Assembly: GCF_000420165.1 (NCBI RefSeq)
Contig: NZ_ATUK01000012.1
Location: forward strand, 248,001 to 312,000
Direction: 5' to 3'
DNA length: 64,000 nucleotides
Origin: Thioalkalivibrio sp. AKL19
Lineage (GTDB): Bacteria > Pseudomonadota > Gammaproteobacteria > Ectothiorhodospirales > Ectothiorhodospiraceae
Shown here: positions 30,009-40,135 of the stretch, one piece after another
Position numbering within the stretch: position 1 is the stretch's first letter
Layout: each line of letters starts with the position of its first letter
Translations under genes and position numbers: made by a program
The notes under the pieces: generated by a model
The model's database searches: none
What the model was told of the DNA's origin: nothing
The model's input: the letters and a program-made list of their open reading frames with translations, nothing else

Positions 30009-31268
30009 TCAGAACGGCCAGGCCGCCTGGATACCGAGGGCCGCGCCATCCCACAGGCGCCGTACGAGTCCGCCCTGTTCCACCGGCTGCAACGCGACCA
30101 GCGGCTGGGTCCGGATCACCTCGCCGTTCAGGCGCACCACGACCTCGCCCACCGGGTCGCCCGCGGCAAGCGGCGCCTCCAGCGGCTGGCTCACCTCCAT
30201 CGAGGCGTCCAGGTCGTCCTCCCGTCCCGGCGGGACCATTACCCAGAAGTCCTCGGCCAGACCGACAGCCACCTCGGTCTGTGACCCGCGGTAGACCCGC
30301 GGACTCCCCAGTTCGTGGCCGCCATCAAACAGCTTGCGTGTCGCGGTGAACCGCATGCCCCAGTTCACCAGCGCCTGCGATTCATTGGCGCGGCGGGTGC
30401 CGCCCTGCTGGTGGTCGGATGCCTCGATGCCCATGACCACGGCCACCAGTCGGCGGTCGTTGCGCTCGGCGGAGGAGACCAGATTGTAGCCGGCGTTCGA
30501 GGTCCAGCCGGTCTTCAGGCCGTCGAACCCGGCATCGCGCCAGAGGAGCATATTGCGATTGCTCTGCGAGATGTCGTTGTACTCGAACGAGCGCTCGCTG
30601 TAGTAGCCGTAGAGATCGGGGAAGTCCCGGATCAGCGCCCGCGCGAGCAGCGCCATGTCCTGCGCCGTGGTGTACTGCGACTCGTCGGACGGCAAGCCGT
30701 GCGGGTTGGCAAAGTAGGACTGGCGCATCCCCAGTTCGCGGGCCTGGGCATTCATCATGTCGACGAACGCCCCTTCGGAACCGGCGACGTGCTCGGCCAG
30801 GGCCGTGGAGGCGTCGTTACCGGACTGGACAATCATCCCGCGCAGCAGGTCCTCGACGCCGACTTCCTCGCCAACCTCGATAAACATGCGCGAAGCCCCG
30901 CGCATCCCGGTGCGCCAGGCGCGCTCGCTGACCGTCACCCGGTCGTCCAGCGCCATGCGACCCGCGGTAATCTCGCCGAACACCACGTAGGCCGTCATCA
31001 GCTTGGTCAGGCTTGCCGGCTCGCGTTCCACCATCGGGTCGCGGCTGGCCAGCATCAGGCCGGAGTCGAAGTCCATCAGTGCATAGCTCGCCGCCGTCAC
31101 GTCCGAGGGCGGACGCGGGATGCCGCCGGGCACGTTCGCACCCGAACCGGCCACGGGCAGCTCCGGCTCCTGCGCGTGCGCTGGAACAAGCGCCAGCACG
31201 AGCGCCAGGATCACCGGCAGGCAGGCCGCCAGAAGCGGCAGAAACGGGGTGCGGACGGACGAATTCAT
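30009..31268 (-). CDS. dacC: D-alanyl-D-alanine carboxypeptidase (PBP5/6 family)
   Basis: A periplasmic, membrane-anchored DD-carboxypeptidase that trims the terminal D-Ala from peptidoglycan stem peptides. The 419-residue product has a signal peptide (residues 1-32, AHAQ), and the SxxK nucleophile Ser86-Lys89 in PASLTKL. SGN is in VQSGNDAS, KTG in GLKTGWTSNAGY, and a C-terminal beta domain ends in an amphipathic anchor (LWDGAALGIQAAWPF). The ATG at 31268 was chosen because it opens a proper signal peptide. dacA and dacC cannot be told apart by sequence alone. Confidence 0.94.
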   Translation of the reverse strand: MNSSVRTPFLPLLAACLPVILALVLALVPAHAQEPELPVAGSGANVPGGIPRPPSDVTAASYALMDFDSGLMLASRDPMVEREPASLTKLMTAYVVFGEITAGRMALDDRVTVSERAWRTGMRGASRMFIEVGEEVGVEDLLRGMIVQSGNDASTALAEHVAGSEGAFVDMMNAQARELGMRQSYFANPHGLPSDESQYTTAQDMALLARALIRDFPDLYGYYSERSFEYNDISQSNRNMLLWRDAGFDGLKTGWTSNAGYNLVSSAERNDRRLVAVVMGIEASDHQQGGTRRANESQALVNWGMRFTATRKLFDGGHELGSPRVYRGSQTEVAVGLAEDFWVMVPPGREDDLDASMEVSQPLEAPLAAGDPVGEVVVRLNGEVIRTQPLVALQPVEQGGLVRRLWDGAALGIQAAWPF

Positions 31269-31351
31269 GATGGGGAAGGACCTCCTGAAGGACCGGTCTA
31301 CGATAGCAGAATCGGGGCCCGGAACGGGCCGGAAAACCACGAAAACGGATG

Positions 31352-32344
31352 CTACGGCGCGTCGTTGACCACGCGGTAGTCCACGTGCGCCGCGCCCTGC
31401 AGGCGATCGGTAATCGTGCGGACAGCCTCGCCATCGGCGAGCGGGCCGATGCGCACGCGGTGCAGGGCCACGCCGTTGTCCCGCTCGACGCTGGAGATCC
31501 GCACCGACTCGAACCCGAGCGCGCGCAAATCCTCGCGCACCTGCTCGGCGGAGTGACGTTCGGCGAACGCCCCGACCTGGACAAAACGCCCGGACCCGCG
31601 CGCCTCGCCATTGGCCACGTCAGCGCCCGTCGAGGCGTCCTGCGGTTCGGCCAAGGCGATCGCCCGGGGTTCCGCGGCCACTTCGAGCGGCTCGGGCTCC
31701 GGTGCCGCCGCGACACGGGCAGAGCGGGTATCGCCCGGCCCAACCGCGCGGATGCGTACCCGCGCCACCCCGGCATCCGTCATGTCGATGCGATGGGCAG
31801 CCGCGTAGGAAAGATCGATGATGCGCCCGTCGACGAAGGGCCCGCGATCATTCACCCGCACCACGACCTGCTTGCCGTTTTCCAGGTTGGTCACCTCGAC
31901 GTAGCTCGGCAGCGGCAACGACTTGTGCGCCGCCGTCATCGCGTACATGTCATAGGGCTCGCCGCTGGAGGTCCGCCGGCCGTGAAACTTGGTCCCGTAC
32001 CAGGAGGCAACCCCTTCCTCCTCGAAGCCATCACTGGTCCGGAGGGTGCGATACCGCTGACCGAAGACCTCGTACTCGGGGGGATTGCCATAGCGACTCG
32101 GAGGCTCGTCGCGTGGCTCCGGCTCCGGAATGAGCGCCAGGTCCTGCGGGACATGCGCGGGATCCGGGTAGCTGTCATACGCGGCATCGCCCAGCGGGCG
32201 ATCCGGGTCCGACTCGCGGTCGGGAGTCGACGAACAGCCCGCCAGGACCAGCGCCAGCAAGGCCGCGAACGCAGCACCTAGCGCACCCGCCGGGCGCGGG
32301 TTACTCGGCCAGGGCCTCGGCCAGTTGGTGCACGGCCATCGCAT
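31352..32344 (-). CDS. rlpA: RlpA, septal lytic transglycosylase lipoprotein
   Basis: RlpA is an outer-membrane lipoprotein that cleaves peptide-free glycan strands. The 330-residue product has a hydrophobic signal with lipobox LAGC (Cys37), a double-psi beta-barrel (about 110-200: [31 protein letters not shown]), and a C-terminal SPOR domain (about 250-330) that binds denuded glycan. The start at 32344 overlaps mltB by 44 bp; it is the only ATG or GTG before the signal peptide. Confidence 0.93.
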   Translation of the reverse strand: MRWPCTNWPRPWPSNPRPAGALGAAFAALLALVLAGCSSTPDRESDPDRPLGDAAYDSYPDPAHVPQDLALIPEPEPRDEPPSRYGNPPEYEVFGQRYRTLRTSDGFEEEGVASWYGTKFHGRRTSSGEPYDMYAMTAAHKSLPLPSYVEVTNLENGKQVVVRVNDRGPFVDGRIIDLSYAAAHRIDMTDAGVARVRIRAVGPGDTRSARVAAAPEPEPLEVAAEPRAIALAEPQDASTGADVANGEARGSGRFVQVGAFAERHSAEQVREDLRALGFESVRISSVERDNGVALHRVRIGPLADGEAVRTITDRLQGAAHVDYRVVNDAP

Positions 32345-33332
32345 ACAGCGGGCTCCGGTTGTAACGGGTGATCACGTAGAAATTCGGATATCCCAGATAG
32401 TACTCGTAACCATCATCGCCCTCGAGCCGGATAAACGAATACTCGCCATCCTCGTCCACGGCCTCGTCCGGGTAGATGCCGTGCTCGGCCAGCTCCGCGA
32501 GGTCGAAGCGGGCCTGATAGTTGCGACTGATCAGGTCCTCGTGGGCATCACCCTCGACGCGGGCCTTCGCCACTACCGGCTCGCCGTGATTCCAGCGGTG
32601 CTCGCGGAAGTAGTTGGCAACCGAGCCGATCGCATCCGGCCAGGAATTCAGCAGGTCGCGCTGGCCGGAACCGTCGAAGTCCACCGCGTAATGGCGATAG
32701 CTGGACGAGATGAACTGGCCACGCCCCATGGCCCCGGCGTAGGAGCCACGCGTCTCGCGCGGATCGAGGCCTTCCTCGTCCACGAGCGTCAGGAACTCGC
32801 CCAGCTCGCGGCGGAAGAAGTCGGACCGCGGCGGGTAGTCGAAGCCCAGGGTGACCAGGGCATCAAACACGCGAAAACCACCGGTGTTGCGGCCGTAGTA
32901 GGTCTCGACCCCGATGATCGCGGCGATGATCTTCGGCTCCACGTCAAAGCGGTCCTCGGCGCGCTGGAGCCACCGGTCATGCTCCAGCATGAACTCGCGG
33001 CCACGCTCGATGCGCTCGTCGGTGATGAAGATCGGCCGGTAATCCTTCCACGGCCGCGCCTCGGCCGGGCTGGAGATCAGATCGAGGATGCGCTGCTGCG
33101 GGTTGGCCGCGGCAAACATCGACTCCAGCGCCTCGCGGTCGCGGCCGGCCGCGACCTGCTCGTCGATGAAGGCCTGAACCTCGTCGCGCTCGAGATATGG
33201 CGGATCGCCCGCGCGGAATTCGCTTTCCGCCGCCACCGGGAGGGACGTGGCCACCAGGGACAGAGCCAGCCCGAGCGGCAACAGGAGCGGACGGGCAAGG
33301 CGGGCCCACACGGGGCGCAGGGTCAGGGTCAT
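32301..33332 (-). CDS. mltB: Lytic murein transglycosylase B
   Basis: A membrane-associated lytic transglycosylase that cleaves peptidoglycan to 1,6-anhydro products. The 343-residue protein has a signal peptide (about 1-36, VAAES). The catalytic Glu143 lies in [13 protein letters not shown], and the downstream [21 protein letters not shown] segment is characteristic of MltB. No lipobox Cys is seen at the signal junction, unlike E. coli MltB. The start overlaps rodA (ATGA) and the end overlaps rlpA. Confidence 0.94.
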   Translation of the reverse strand: MTLTLRPVWARLARPLLLPLGLALSLVATSLPVAAESEFRAGDPPYLERDEVQAFIDEQVAAGRDREALESMFAAANPQQRILDLISSPAEARPWKDYRPIFITDERIERGREFMLEHDRWLQRAEDRFDVEPKIIAAIIGVETYYGRNTGGFRVFDALVTLGFDYPPRSDFFRRELGEFLTLVDEEGLDPRETRGSYAGAMGRGQFISSSYRHYAVDFDGSGQRDLLNSWPDAIGSVANYFREHRWNHGEPVVAKARVEGDAHEDLISRNYQARFDLAELAEHGIYPDEAVDEDGEYSFIRLEGDDGYEYYLGYPNFYVITRYNRSPLYAMAVHQLAEALAE

Positions 33333-34447
33333 CGATTCACCAGGCGTTTCTGGGAGGCTATGCTCATGAGAATACCGAAGGCGACCATCAGGGTCACCAG
33401 CGAAGTCCCCCCGTAACTGACAAGGGGCAGCGGCACGCCAACCACCGGCAGCAGACCGGTCACCATGCCGATATTGACCACCATGTAGACCGCAAAGGTC
33501 AGGCTGATACTCCCGCCCAGCAGCCGGGCATAGCGATCCTGTGCCAGCGCGGCGATCCAGAGCCCGCGGGCGACAATCGCAAAATACAGCAGCAGGAGCA
33601 GCGCGACACCAATAAAGCCGAATTCCTCGGCGTAGACCGCAAAAATGAAGTCGGTGGAGCGCTCCGGCAGAAACTCCAGCTGCGACTGGGTCCCGTTCAG
33701 CCACCCCTTGCCATACAGGCCGCCGGACCCGATCGCGATCTTCGACTGGATAATGTGATAACCCGCCCCCAGCGGATCGGATTCCGGGTTGAACAGCGTC
33801 AGCACTCGCTGACGCTGGTAATCCAGCATCTGCGACCACAGGACCGGGATAGCGGCCGCGGCCACCACCCCGAGCCCGAGGAACCAGCGCCAGCCCAGGC
33901 CCGCGAGGAAGACCACCAGGAATCCCGCCGCCCCCACCAGCATCGAGGTCCCGAGATCCGGCTGCTGCATGATCAGGTACACCGGAACCAGGATCAGCGC
34001 CGCGGTCACCACAAGGTCCCGAAAGCGCGGTCGCCCGCTGCGCAGCGACAGATACCAGGCCACCATCATCGGCACGGCAAGCTTCATGATCTCGGAGGGC
34101 TGGAAACGCATGAAGCCGAGATCCAGCCAGCGCTGGGCGCCCTTGCCGACATCGCCGACCCACATCACCGCCAGCAACAGCAGGACCCCGGCCACGAACA
34201 GCCACGGCGAGATGGCGCGCAGGGCATACATGGACACCTGCGCCACCAGCAGCATCGCCGTCACCCCCAGGCCGATGCGCATCACCTGGCGCTCCAGGGC
34301 GATCACGCTCTCGCCGGTGGCGCTGAACAGCACCGCCAGCCCCAGCAGCAGCAGGATGGACAGCAGCACCAGCAGCACGCTGTCCAGACGAAGGCTGCGC
34401 AGGGCCCACTGGCTGATCGACATTTCCCGTCCGGTCACGCTGATCAT
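33329..34447 (-). CDS. rodA: RodA, SEDS peptidoglycan glycosyltransferase
   Basis: RodA polymerises glycan strands for lateral wall growth together with PBP2. The 372-residue membrane protein has about ten hydrophobic segments and the SEDS signatures MRFQPSEIMKLAVP, NPESDPLGAGYHIIQSKIAIGSGG and VGVPLPLVSYGGTS. I took the ATG at 34447 because it overlaps the mrdA stop (ATGA); an ATG eight codons later is a weaker alternative. Confidence 0.96.
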   Translation of the reverse strand: MISVTGREMSISQWALRSLRLDSVLLVLLSILLLLGLAVLFSATGESVIALERQVMRIGLGVTAMLLVAQVSMYALRAISPWLFVAGVLLLLAVMWVGDVGKGAQRWLDLGFMRFQPSEIMKLAVPMMVAWYLSLRSGRPRFRDLVVTAALILVPVYLIMQQPDLGTSMLVGAAGFLVVFLAGLGWRWFLGLGVVAAAAIPVLWSQMLDYQRQRVLTLFNPESDPLGAGYHIIQSKIAIGSGGLYGKGWLNGTQSQLEFLPERSTDFIFAVYAEEFGFIGVALLLLLYFAIVARGLWIAALAQDRYARLLGGSISLTFAVYMVVNIGMVTGLLPVVGVPLPLVSYGGTSLVTLMVAFGILMSIASQKRLVNR

Positions 34448-36321
34448 TCGTCCTCCGGGACCTCGAGGGTCATGCCCGCCCCCTCCAGCAGATAGGCATC
34501 CAGCACCTCGCGGGCTACGGGTGCGGCGACCCGGCCGCCGGAACCGCCGTGCTCGACCAGCACGGCGACCGCGATGCGCGGGTCCTCGGCCGGGGCGTAG
34601 CCCACGAACAGCGCGTGGTCCCACAGGCGTCGGGCCAGCTCGTCTTCGTCGTACTCCTCGTCCTCGCCCAGGCTGAACACCTGCGACGTACCGGTCTTGC
34701 CGGCAATGGTGTATTCCGGACGGGTACTGCCCACGCTGCCCCAGGCGGTCCCGTGGCGGGCGTGAACGGCTTCCACCAGCGAGCCGTGGATCGCGTCCCA
34801 GTGCTTCGCGTCCACCGTTACCGGCTCGCGCTTCACCGGGAGGGGATATTCCGGCTCGCCGGTCCCGTTATCCATGGCACGCAGCAAATGCGGCTGGTAG
34901 CGCTCGCCGCGGACGGCCAGCGCCGCGGTGAAATCGGCCATCTGCAGGGGTGTGGACAGCATATACCCCTGGCCGATCGCGGTGATCAGCGTCTCGCCGG
35001 GGAACCACACCTCGTCATGCGTCGCCCGCTTCCAGTCGCGACTGGGCAGGATGCCCGCTCGTTCGCCGGTGGAATCAATGCCGGTGCGCTGGCCGATCCC
35101 GAAGGCCCCCAGGATCGGCACCATGCGATCGATGCCCATGGTATGGGCCAGGTCGTAGAAGTAGACGTCGGAGGACACCGCGATGGCCCGCGACATGTCC
35201 ACCCGGCCATGGCCCTCGCGACGCCAGTCGCGATAGCGCCGCTCGTGCCCCGGTAGCTGGTAGTAGCCACGGGCGAACATCTCGCGCTCGGCAGTGGTGA
35301 CGTCCTCGTTCAGGGCGGCCAGCCCGACCAGTGGCTTGATCGTCGAGCCTGGCGGGTACTGGCCACTCAGCGCGCGGTTGAACAGCGGGCGGCGCTTGTC
35401 ATCGCGCACCGCGGCAAAGTCGCCCTGCGATATCCCGTGAACAAAGGCCTCGGGGTCGAAACCGGGGGCGCTGACCAGTGCCAACACCTCGCCGTTGTTG
35501 GGGTCAATGGCCACGATGGCGCCGTCCCGCCCGGCCAGCGCGCGGTAGGCGGCCTGCTGCAGGTTCACATCCAGGGTCAGGGTCAGGTCCGTGCCGGGTT
35601 GCGGCGGCGTCACCGAGAGCTCGCGGATCACGCGCCCCTGGGCATTCACCTCCACCTGGCGGTAACCCGGCCGGCCGTGCAGCAGCTCCTCGTAATAGCG
35701 TTCGACACCGCTCTTGCCGATATGCGAGGTACCGGCGTAGGCACGTCCGTCCACGCGCTGCAGATCCTGCTGGTTGATGCGCCCGACGTAGCCGACCGCA
35801 TGCGAGAACTTGGAGCCCAGGGGATAGAAACGCAGCGGCCGTGCCTCGATTTCGACCCCCGGCAGTTCATGGCGCGAGACCGCGATGCGCGCCACCGTCT
35901 CGTCGTCCAGCCCGGCCTTCAGCAGCACCGGCTGGAACGGACGGCGCTGGCGAACGCCCCGGCGGAAGCGTTCGACATCCGCCTCGCTCAGCTCCACGTA
36001 GCCACGCAGCCGGGCCAGCAGGGAATCGAGATCCCCGGCCTGCTCCACCGTGACCTCCAGCTGGTAGGAAGCGCGGTTGCCCGCCAGCAGCACGCCGTTG
36101 CGGTCCCGGATCACGCCGCGGGTCGGGGCGATCGGCTCCACCCGCAGGCGATTGTTCTCCGACAGCGTGGTGAAATGCGAATGCGCGCCGACCTGCAGGC
36201 CCGACAACCGCCAGCCAAGCGCCAGCAGGATCGCCGCCAGGATCACCAGTGCCAGCAGGATGCGCACCACGAAACGCTCGCGATCCTGCTGTTCCTCGCC
36301 ATAGGCGTCGCGTTCGGCCAT
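34444..36321 (-). CDS. mrdA: Penicillin-binding protein 2 (peptidoglycan transpeptidase)
   Basis: PBP2 cross-links peptidoglycan during cell elongation. The 625-residue protein has a cytoplasmic tail, one membrane helix (about 18-38), and a pedestal domain (LRVEPIAPTRGVIRDRNG). The transpeptidase domain has Ser326-Lys329 in PPGSTIKP, the SSD motif in AIAVSSDVYFYD, and KTG in IAGKTGTSQVF. It forms an operon with rodA, mltB, rlpA and the carboxypeptidase gene. mreBCD, its frequent neighbours, are not in the window. Confidence 0.97.
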   Translation of the reverse strand: MAERDAYGEEQQDRERFVVRILLALVILAAILLALGWRLSGLQVGAHSHFTTLSENNRLRVEPIAPTRGVIRDRNGVLLAGNRASYQLEVTVEQAGDLDSLLARLRGYVELSEADVERFRRGVRQRRPFQPVLLKAGLDDETVARIAVSRHELPGVEIEARPLRFYPLGSKFSHAVGYVGRINQQDLQRVDGRAYAGTSHIGKSGVERYYEELLHGRPGYRQVEVNAQGRVIRELSVTPPQPGTDLTLTLDVNLQQAAYRALAGRDGAIVAIDPNNGEVLALVSAPGFDPEAFVHGISQGDFAAVRDDKRRPLFNRALSGQYPPGSTIKPLVGLAALNEDVTTAEREMFARGYYQLPGHERRYRDWRREGHGRVDMSRAIAVSSDVYFYDLAHTMGIDRMVPILGAFGIGQRTGIDSTGERAGILPSRDWKRATHDEVWFPGETLITAIGQGYMLSTPLQMADFTAALAVRGERYQPHLLRAMDNGTGEPEYPLPVKREPVTVDAKHWDAIHGSLVEAVHARHGTAWGSVGSTRPEYTIAGKTGTSQVFSLGEDEEYDEDELARRLWDHALFVGYAPAEDPRIAVAVLVEHGGSGGRVAAPVAREVLDAYLLEGAGMTLEVPEDE

Positions 36322-36434
36322 CTCAGCGGGTCACCACGCCACGACCCGGCCGGTCGCCCGCCCACACGAAAACCGAACCGTCCCACAGGGACGGCCCGGC
36401 CCTTGCCGACCGCTGCATGCAGCGGGTCGCGGCG

Positions 36435-36971
36435 TCAGATCTTGCTTTTCTGGTAACGCTTGTAGCTGGCAACAATCTCCGCCTTGGCTTCCTCGGCGCC
36501 AACCCAGCCTTCCACCTTGACCCACTTGCCCTTCTCCAGCTCCTTGTAGCGCTCGAAGAAGTGCTTGATCGAGTCGAGCAATTCCTGCGGCACGTCTTCC
36601 GGGCCCTGGAATCTCGCGGACTGCGTGCACAGCTTGTCGACCGGTACCGCAAGGATCTTCGCGTCCACGCCAGCCTCGTCGGTCATCTTCAGCATGCCAA
36701 TCGGGCGCGAGCGCACGACCGAGCCCGGCAGAAGCGGCACCGGGGTGATCACCAGCACGTCCACCGGGTCATCGTCTTCCGACTCCGTGTTCGGGATGAA
36801 TCCGTAGTTGCACGGGTAGAACATCGAGACCGCCATGAAGCGATCGACCACCAGGGCCCCGCTGTCCTTGTCCATCTCGTATTTGACGGGCTGGCCCTGG
36901 GTGGGGATCTCGATCACCACGTTGATGTCGTTGGGGAGATCCTTGCCGGCTTCGATCTGGTTAAGGTCCAT
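36435..36971 (-). CDS. ppa: Inorganic pyrophosphatase
   Basis: Ppa hydrolyses pyrophosphate to phosphate, driving biosynthetic reactions in the cytosol. The 178-residue protein is a family I pyrophosphatase with [26 protein letters not shown] and the metal-binding DDDPVDVLV signature. The ATG at 36971 gives the family length (E. coli 176). The gene is monocistronic and divergent from adk. Confidence 0.97.
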   Translation of the reverse strand: MDLNQIEAGKDLPNDINVVIEIPTQGQPVKYEMDKDSGALVVDRFMAVSMFYPCNYGFIPNTESEDDDPVDVLVITPVPLLPGSVVRSRPIGMLKMTDEAGVDAKILAVPVDKLCTQSARFQGPEDVPQELLDSIKHFFERYKELEKGKWVKVEGWVGAEEAKAEIVASYKRYQKSKI

Positions 36972-37233
36972 GCTTGAGTAGTTTCCGATTGCTTTGAAGA
37001 GCGGGGGATTATACAGGGGAGAGCACCCGCAATGGCACCCGTCATCCCACAGCCCCGAGAACACGAATCAAACCCGGCGGTTGCGGCGCATCGGCCTCAG
37101 GCGGTATAAGACCGCGCTCGGGGAACGGTTTGCGTTTGTCTGCTGCAACCCGTTCACCAAAGCCATTCACCGCGCCGCTCGATACCCGGCTTGTGCTGCG
37201 GTTCGGCGACGCACCGGGCAGCAGGAGTCAGTC

Positions 37234-37875
37234 ATGCGTATCGTCCTGATGGGCGCACCGGGGTCCGGCAAGGGCACCCAGGCCAAGAAGATGGTGGCCA
37301 CCTTCGGCATTCCCCAGATCTCCACCGGCGACCTGCTGCGCGCCGCGGTCGCCGCCCAGACCGAACTCGGGAAGAAAGTCGAGAACGCAATGGAATCCGG
37401 CAATCTGGTACCGGACGACCTGGTCCTCGGCCTGATCCGCGACCGCCTGCAGGAACCCGATGCGCAGAAGGGCTTCATCCTCGATGGCTTCCCGCGCAAT
37501 GTCGCCCAGGCCGAGGCCCTAGACACCATGCTGGCCGACATCGAGTCGCCGCTGGACCGCGCGATCCAGATCGACGTCCCGTTCGAGGAGCTCAAGCAGC
37601 GTCTCACCGGCCGCGTTTCCTGCGGGGACTGCGGCGCGGTCTTCAACACGCATACGTTCCCGCCACAGAAAGAGGGCGTGTGCGACCTGTGTGGCGGCGA
37701 ACTGATCCACCGCGCGGACGACAACGAAGAAACCGTGGTCAACCGTCTGAAAGTCTACGAGGAACAGACCCAGCCGCTGATCGAATACTACGATCGCCAC
37801 GGTCTGCTCAGGCACATCAACGGCACCCGCGACATCGAGCTGATCTTCGACGAGATCCGCCAGCTGCTGTCCTGA
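37234..37875 (+). CDS. adk: Adenylate kinase, zinc-lid type
   Basis: Adk interconverts 2 ADP with AMP and ATP. The 213-residue protein has the P-loop GAPGSGKGT (7-15), the AMP-binding STGDLLR and DGFPRNVAQAE. Its LID domain carries four Cys (130, 133, 150, 153; CGDCG and CDLCG), which bind zinc in many bacteria but not in E. coli. An AGGAG ribosome binding site precedes the ATG. It is the first gene of the adk-lptD-surA run. Confidence 0.97.
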   Translation: MRIVLMGAPGSGKGTQAKKMVATFGIPQISTGDLLRAAVAAQTELGKKVENAMESGNLVPDDLVLGLIRDRLQEPDAQKGFILDGFPRNVAQAEALDTMLADIESPLDRAIQIDVPFEELKQRLTGRVSCGDCGAVFNTHTFPPQKEGVCDLCGGELIHRADDNEETVVNRLKVYEEQTQPLIEYYDRHGLLRHINGTRDIELIFDEIRQLLS

Positions 37876-37882
37876 ACCCCGG

Positions 37883-40135
37883 ATGAGCCACCGGCCCGCA
37901 AGCCCCGTGCCGCGCCGTCGCCCGATCGCGCGGCAGGCCGCGGTGGGCCTTGGCCTGGTGACGGCCAGCCTGGCCCCAGTGACCGTGCCCGCTGACGACC
38001 GCCCGTCGGGATGCGAGTTCGCCCCGGGGGTTGAATGGCCCGAGCTGCGCACCCTCGAGGACGGCCTGACCGAAATTGACGCGGATTACGTCCGTCGGGA
38101 AGGCGAACGCGTCTCGGCCTCGGGCGATGTCCAGCTGTTCGAGGCGGGCCAGCGGGTGGATGCCGAATTCCTGGAATACGACCGCGCCTCCGGCACCGCC
38201 CGCACCGAGGGCGACACCCGGCTGTTCGACGGCGACCTGCTGCTGCACACCGAGGGCGGCGAGTACCGCCTGGACGCGGAGACCGGCGAATTCCGCAGGA
38301 TCGACTTCCTGGTGCAGTCCATCCCGGCCCGGGGCAGCGCCGCGCTGGGCGTCCAGCAGGCCCCGCACCTCCACGACTTCGAGGATGCGGAATACACCAC
38401 CTGCCCGGTCGGCAACGACTCCTGGTGGCTGCGCACCCGCGACCTGGAGCTGAATCGCGAGACCGGCGTCGGCGTGGCCCGCAACGCGACCATCCGCTTC
38501 AAGGGCGTACCCATCGCCTACACCCCGTATATCAACTTTCCGCTGGACGACCGCCGCAAGAGCGGCTTCCTGCTACCCAGTGCGGGCACCGGCGGGCGCA
38601 CCGGGTTCGATCTCGCGACGCCCTGGTACTGGAATATCGCGCCCAACTACGATGCCACCTTCACCCCGCGCATCATGGCCGACCGCGGCGTGATGCTCGG
38701 CGCCGAATTCCGCTATCTGCAACCCCGGCACAATGGCGTGCTCGACGTGCGCTACCTGCCGGATGACCGCGAGACCGGGGAGGACCGGCACTTCGCCCAG
38801 TGGCGCCACCAGACCCGGATCACCTCCAACCTGAACCTGCGCCTCGACGTCGCGGATGTCTCCGATCGGGAATACTTCTTCGATTTCGGCAACTCCGACC
38901 GCTACGCCGGTTCCACGCCCTATCTGCGGCGCTCCGCCGACCTGACCTGGAACCAGCCGGCCTATCGCCTGCGCACGCGTATCGAGGACTACCAGATCGT
39001 CGACCCCGAGCTGAGTGCCGCCGGCGAGCCCTACCAGCGCCTGCCGCAGATCACGCTGGAAGCCGGGGAATACCTGGGCCACGGCCTCTCCTGGGACCTC
39101 GACACCGAACTGGTGCGCTTCGAGCGCAGTGAAGATCAGTCCGGGCGCCCGCTGGGCACTCGGCTCGACCTGAACCCCGAGGTGCGCTGGCGCCATGACA
39201 CCGGCGGCTTCTTCTTCGAGCCTGCCGTGGGCATCCGTCACACCCGCTACGAACTGGACCGCCGCGGCCAGGACAACCGTCCCGAATCGATCAACCGCAC
39301 TGTGCCTCGTGCCTCCATCGACACCGGGCTGATCTTCGAGCGCCCGATGGCCAACGGCCGGCGCCTGCAGACCCTGGAACCGCGCATCTTCTACGGCTAC
39401 GTGCCCTACCGGGACCAGGACGCCATCCCGATCTTCGATACCGGCGAGGCCGACTTCAGCTTCGACAACCTGTTCAGCCTGGACCGCTTTGTCGGCGCCG
39501 ACCGGGTGGGCGACACCCACCAGGTCACCACCGCCCTGACCACACGCATCTTCGACCAGCAGACCGGCCGCGAACGCCTGAGCCTGTCCGCCGGTCAGAT
39601 CCACTATCTCGAAGACCGCGAGGTCCGCCGGCGCCCGGGAGAGGACCCACTATCCGAGTCACGCTCCGATCTCGCGCTGGAAGGCCGGGTCCGCATCGGC
39701 GATGCCTGGGACGGCCGCGGATCCATCCTGTACAACCAGGATGCCGGCGAGACCACTCTGGCGGCGGTCTCGGTCGGCTACAGCCCGCGCGAACGCGCCC
39801 GGATCAACGTCGGCTACCGCCAGCGCGAGGCCGGCGCCCGCTCCATCGACCAGACCGATGTCTCCGTGATGTGGCCGGTCACCGAGCGCATCGACGCCAT
39901 CGGGCGCTGGAACTACAGCCTGCAAGAGGAACGCGATCTCGAACTTCTGGCCGGGCTTCAGTATCGTAGTTGCTGCTATGGTATCCGTGTGGTTGCGCGC
40001 CGCGCGTACTCCTTCGATGAGACCTACGACAACTCGATCTACTTCCAACTCACGCTGGACGGCCTGGCACGGTTCGATTCCGGCGTGGATTCGCTATTGC
40101 GCGAGGGTATTGCCGGATATGACGCACGTCCCTGA
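37883..40135 (+). CDS. lptD: LPS assembly protein LptD
   Basis: LptD is the outer-membrane beta-barrel that inserts LPS into the outer leaflet, with LptE as plug. The 750-residue product has a signal-like N-terminus (about 1-38), an OstA-type N-terminal domain (DADYVRREGERVSASGDVQLFEAGQRVDAEFL), and a large C-terminal barrel. Cys44, a Cys near 172 (TTCPVG) and a CC pair near 698 (SCCYG) occupy the positions used for disulfides in E. coli. Coupled to surA by a 17-bp overlap. Sigma-E control is expected by homology but no promoter was seen. Confidence 0.95.
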   Translation: MSHRPASPVPRRRPIARQAAVGLGLVTASLAPVTVPADDRPSGCEFAPGVEWPELRTLEDGLTEIDADYVRREGERVSASGDVQLFEAGQRVDAEFLEYDRASGTARTEGDTRLFDGDLLLHTEGGEYRLDAETGEFRRIDFLVQSIPARGSAALGVQQAPHLHDFEDAEYTTCPVGNDSWWLRTRDLELNRETGVGVARNATIRFKGVPIAYTPYINFPLDDRRKSGFLLPSAGTGGRTGFDLATPWYWNIAPNYDATFTPRIMADRGVMLGAEFRYLQPRHNGVLDVRYLPDDRETGEDRHFAQWRHQTRITSNLNLRLDVADVSDREYFFDFGNSDRYAGSTPYLRRSADLTWNQPAYRLRTRIEDYQIVDPELSAAGEPYQRLPQITLEAGEYLGHGLSWDLDTELVRFERSEDQSGRPLGTRLDLNPEVRWRHDTGGFFFEPAVGIRHTRYELDRRGQDNRPESINRTVPRASIDTGLIFERPMANGRRLQTLEPRIFYGYVPYRDQDAIPIFDTGEADFSFDNLFSLDRFVGADRVGDTHQVTTALTTRIFDQQTGRERLSLSAGQIHYLEDREVRRRPGEDPLSESRSDLALEGRVRIGDAWDGRGSILYNQDAGETTLAAVSVGYSPRERARINVGYRQREAGARSIDQTDVSVMWPVTERIDAIGRWNYSLQEERDLELLAGLQYRSCCYGIRVVARRAYSFDETYDNSIYFQLTLDGLARFDSGVDSLLREGIAGYDARP

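Noticed and set aside
32344-34409. A minus-strand frame joining rodA-region sequence to mltB as one 702-residue protein
   Set aside because: The upstream portion is an out-of-frame shadow of rodA; MltB has its own start, signal peptide and ATGA overlap with rodA.
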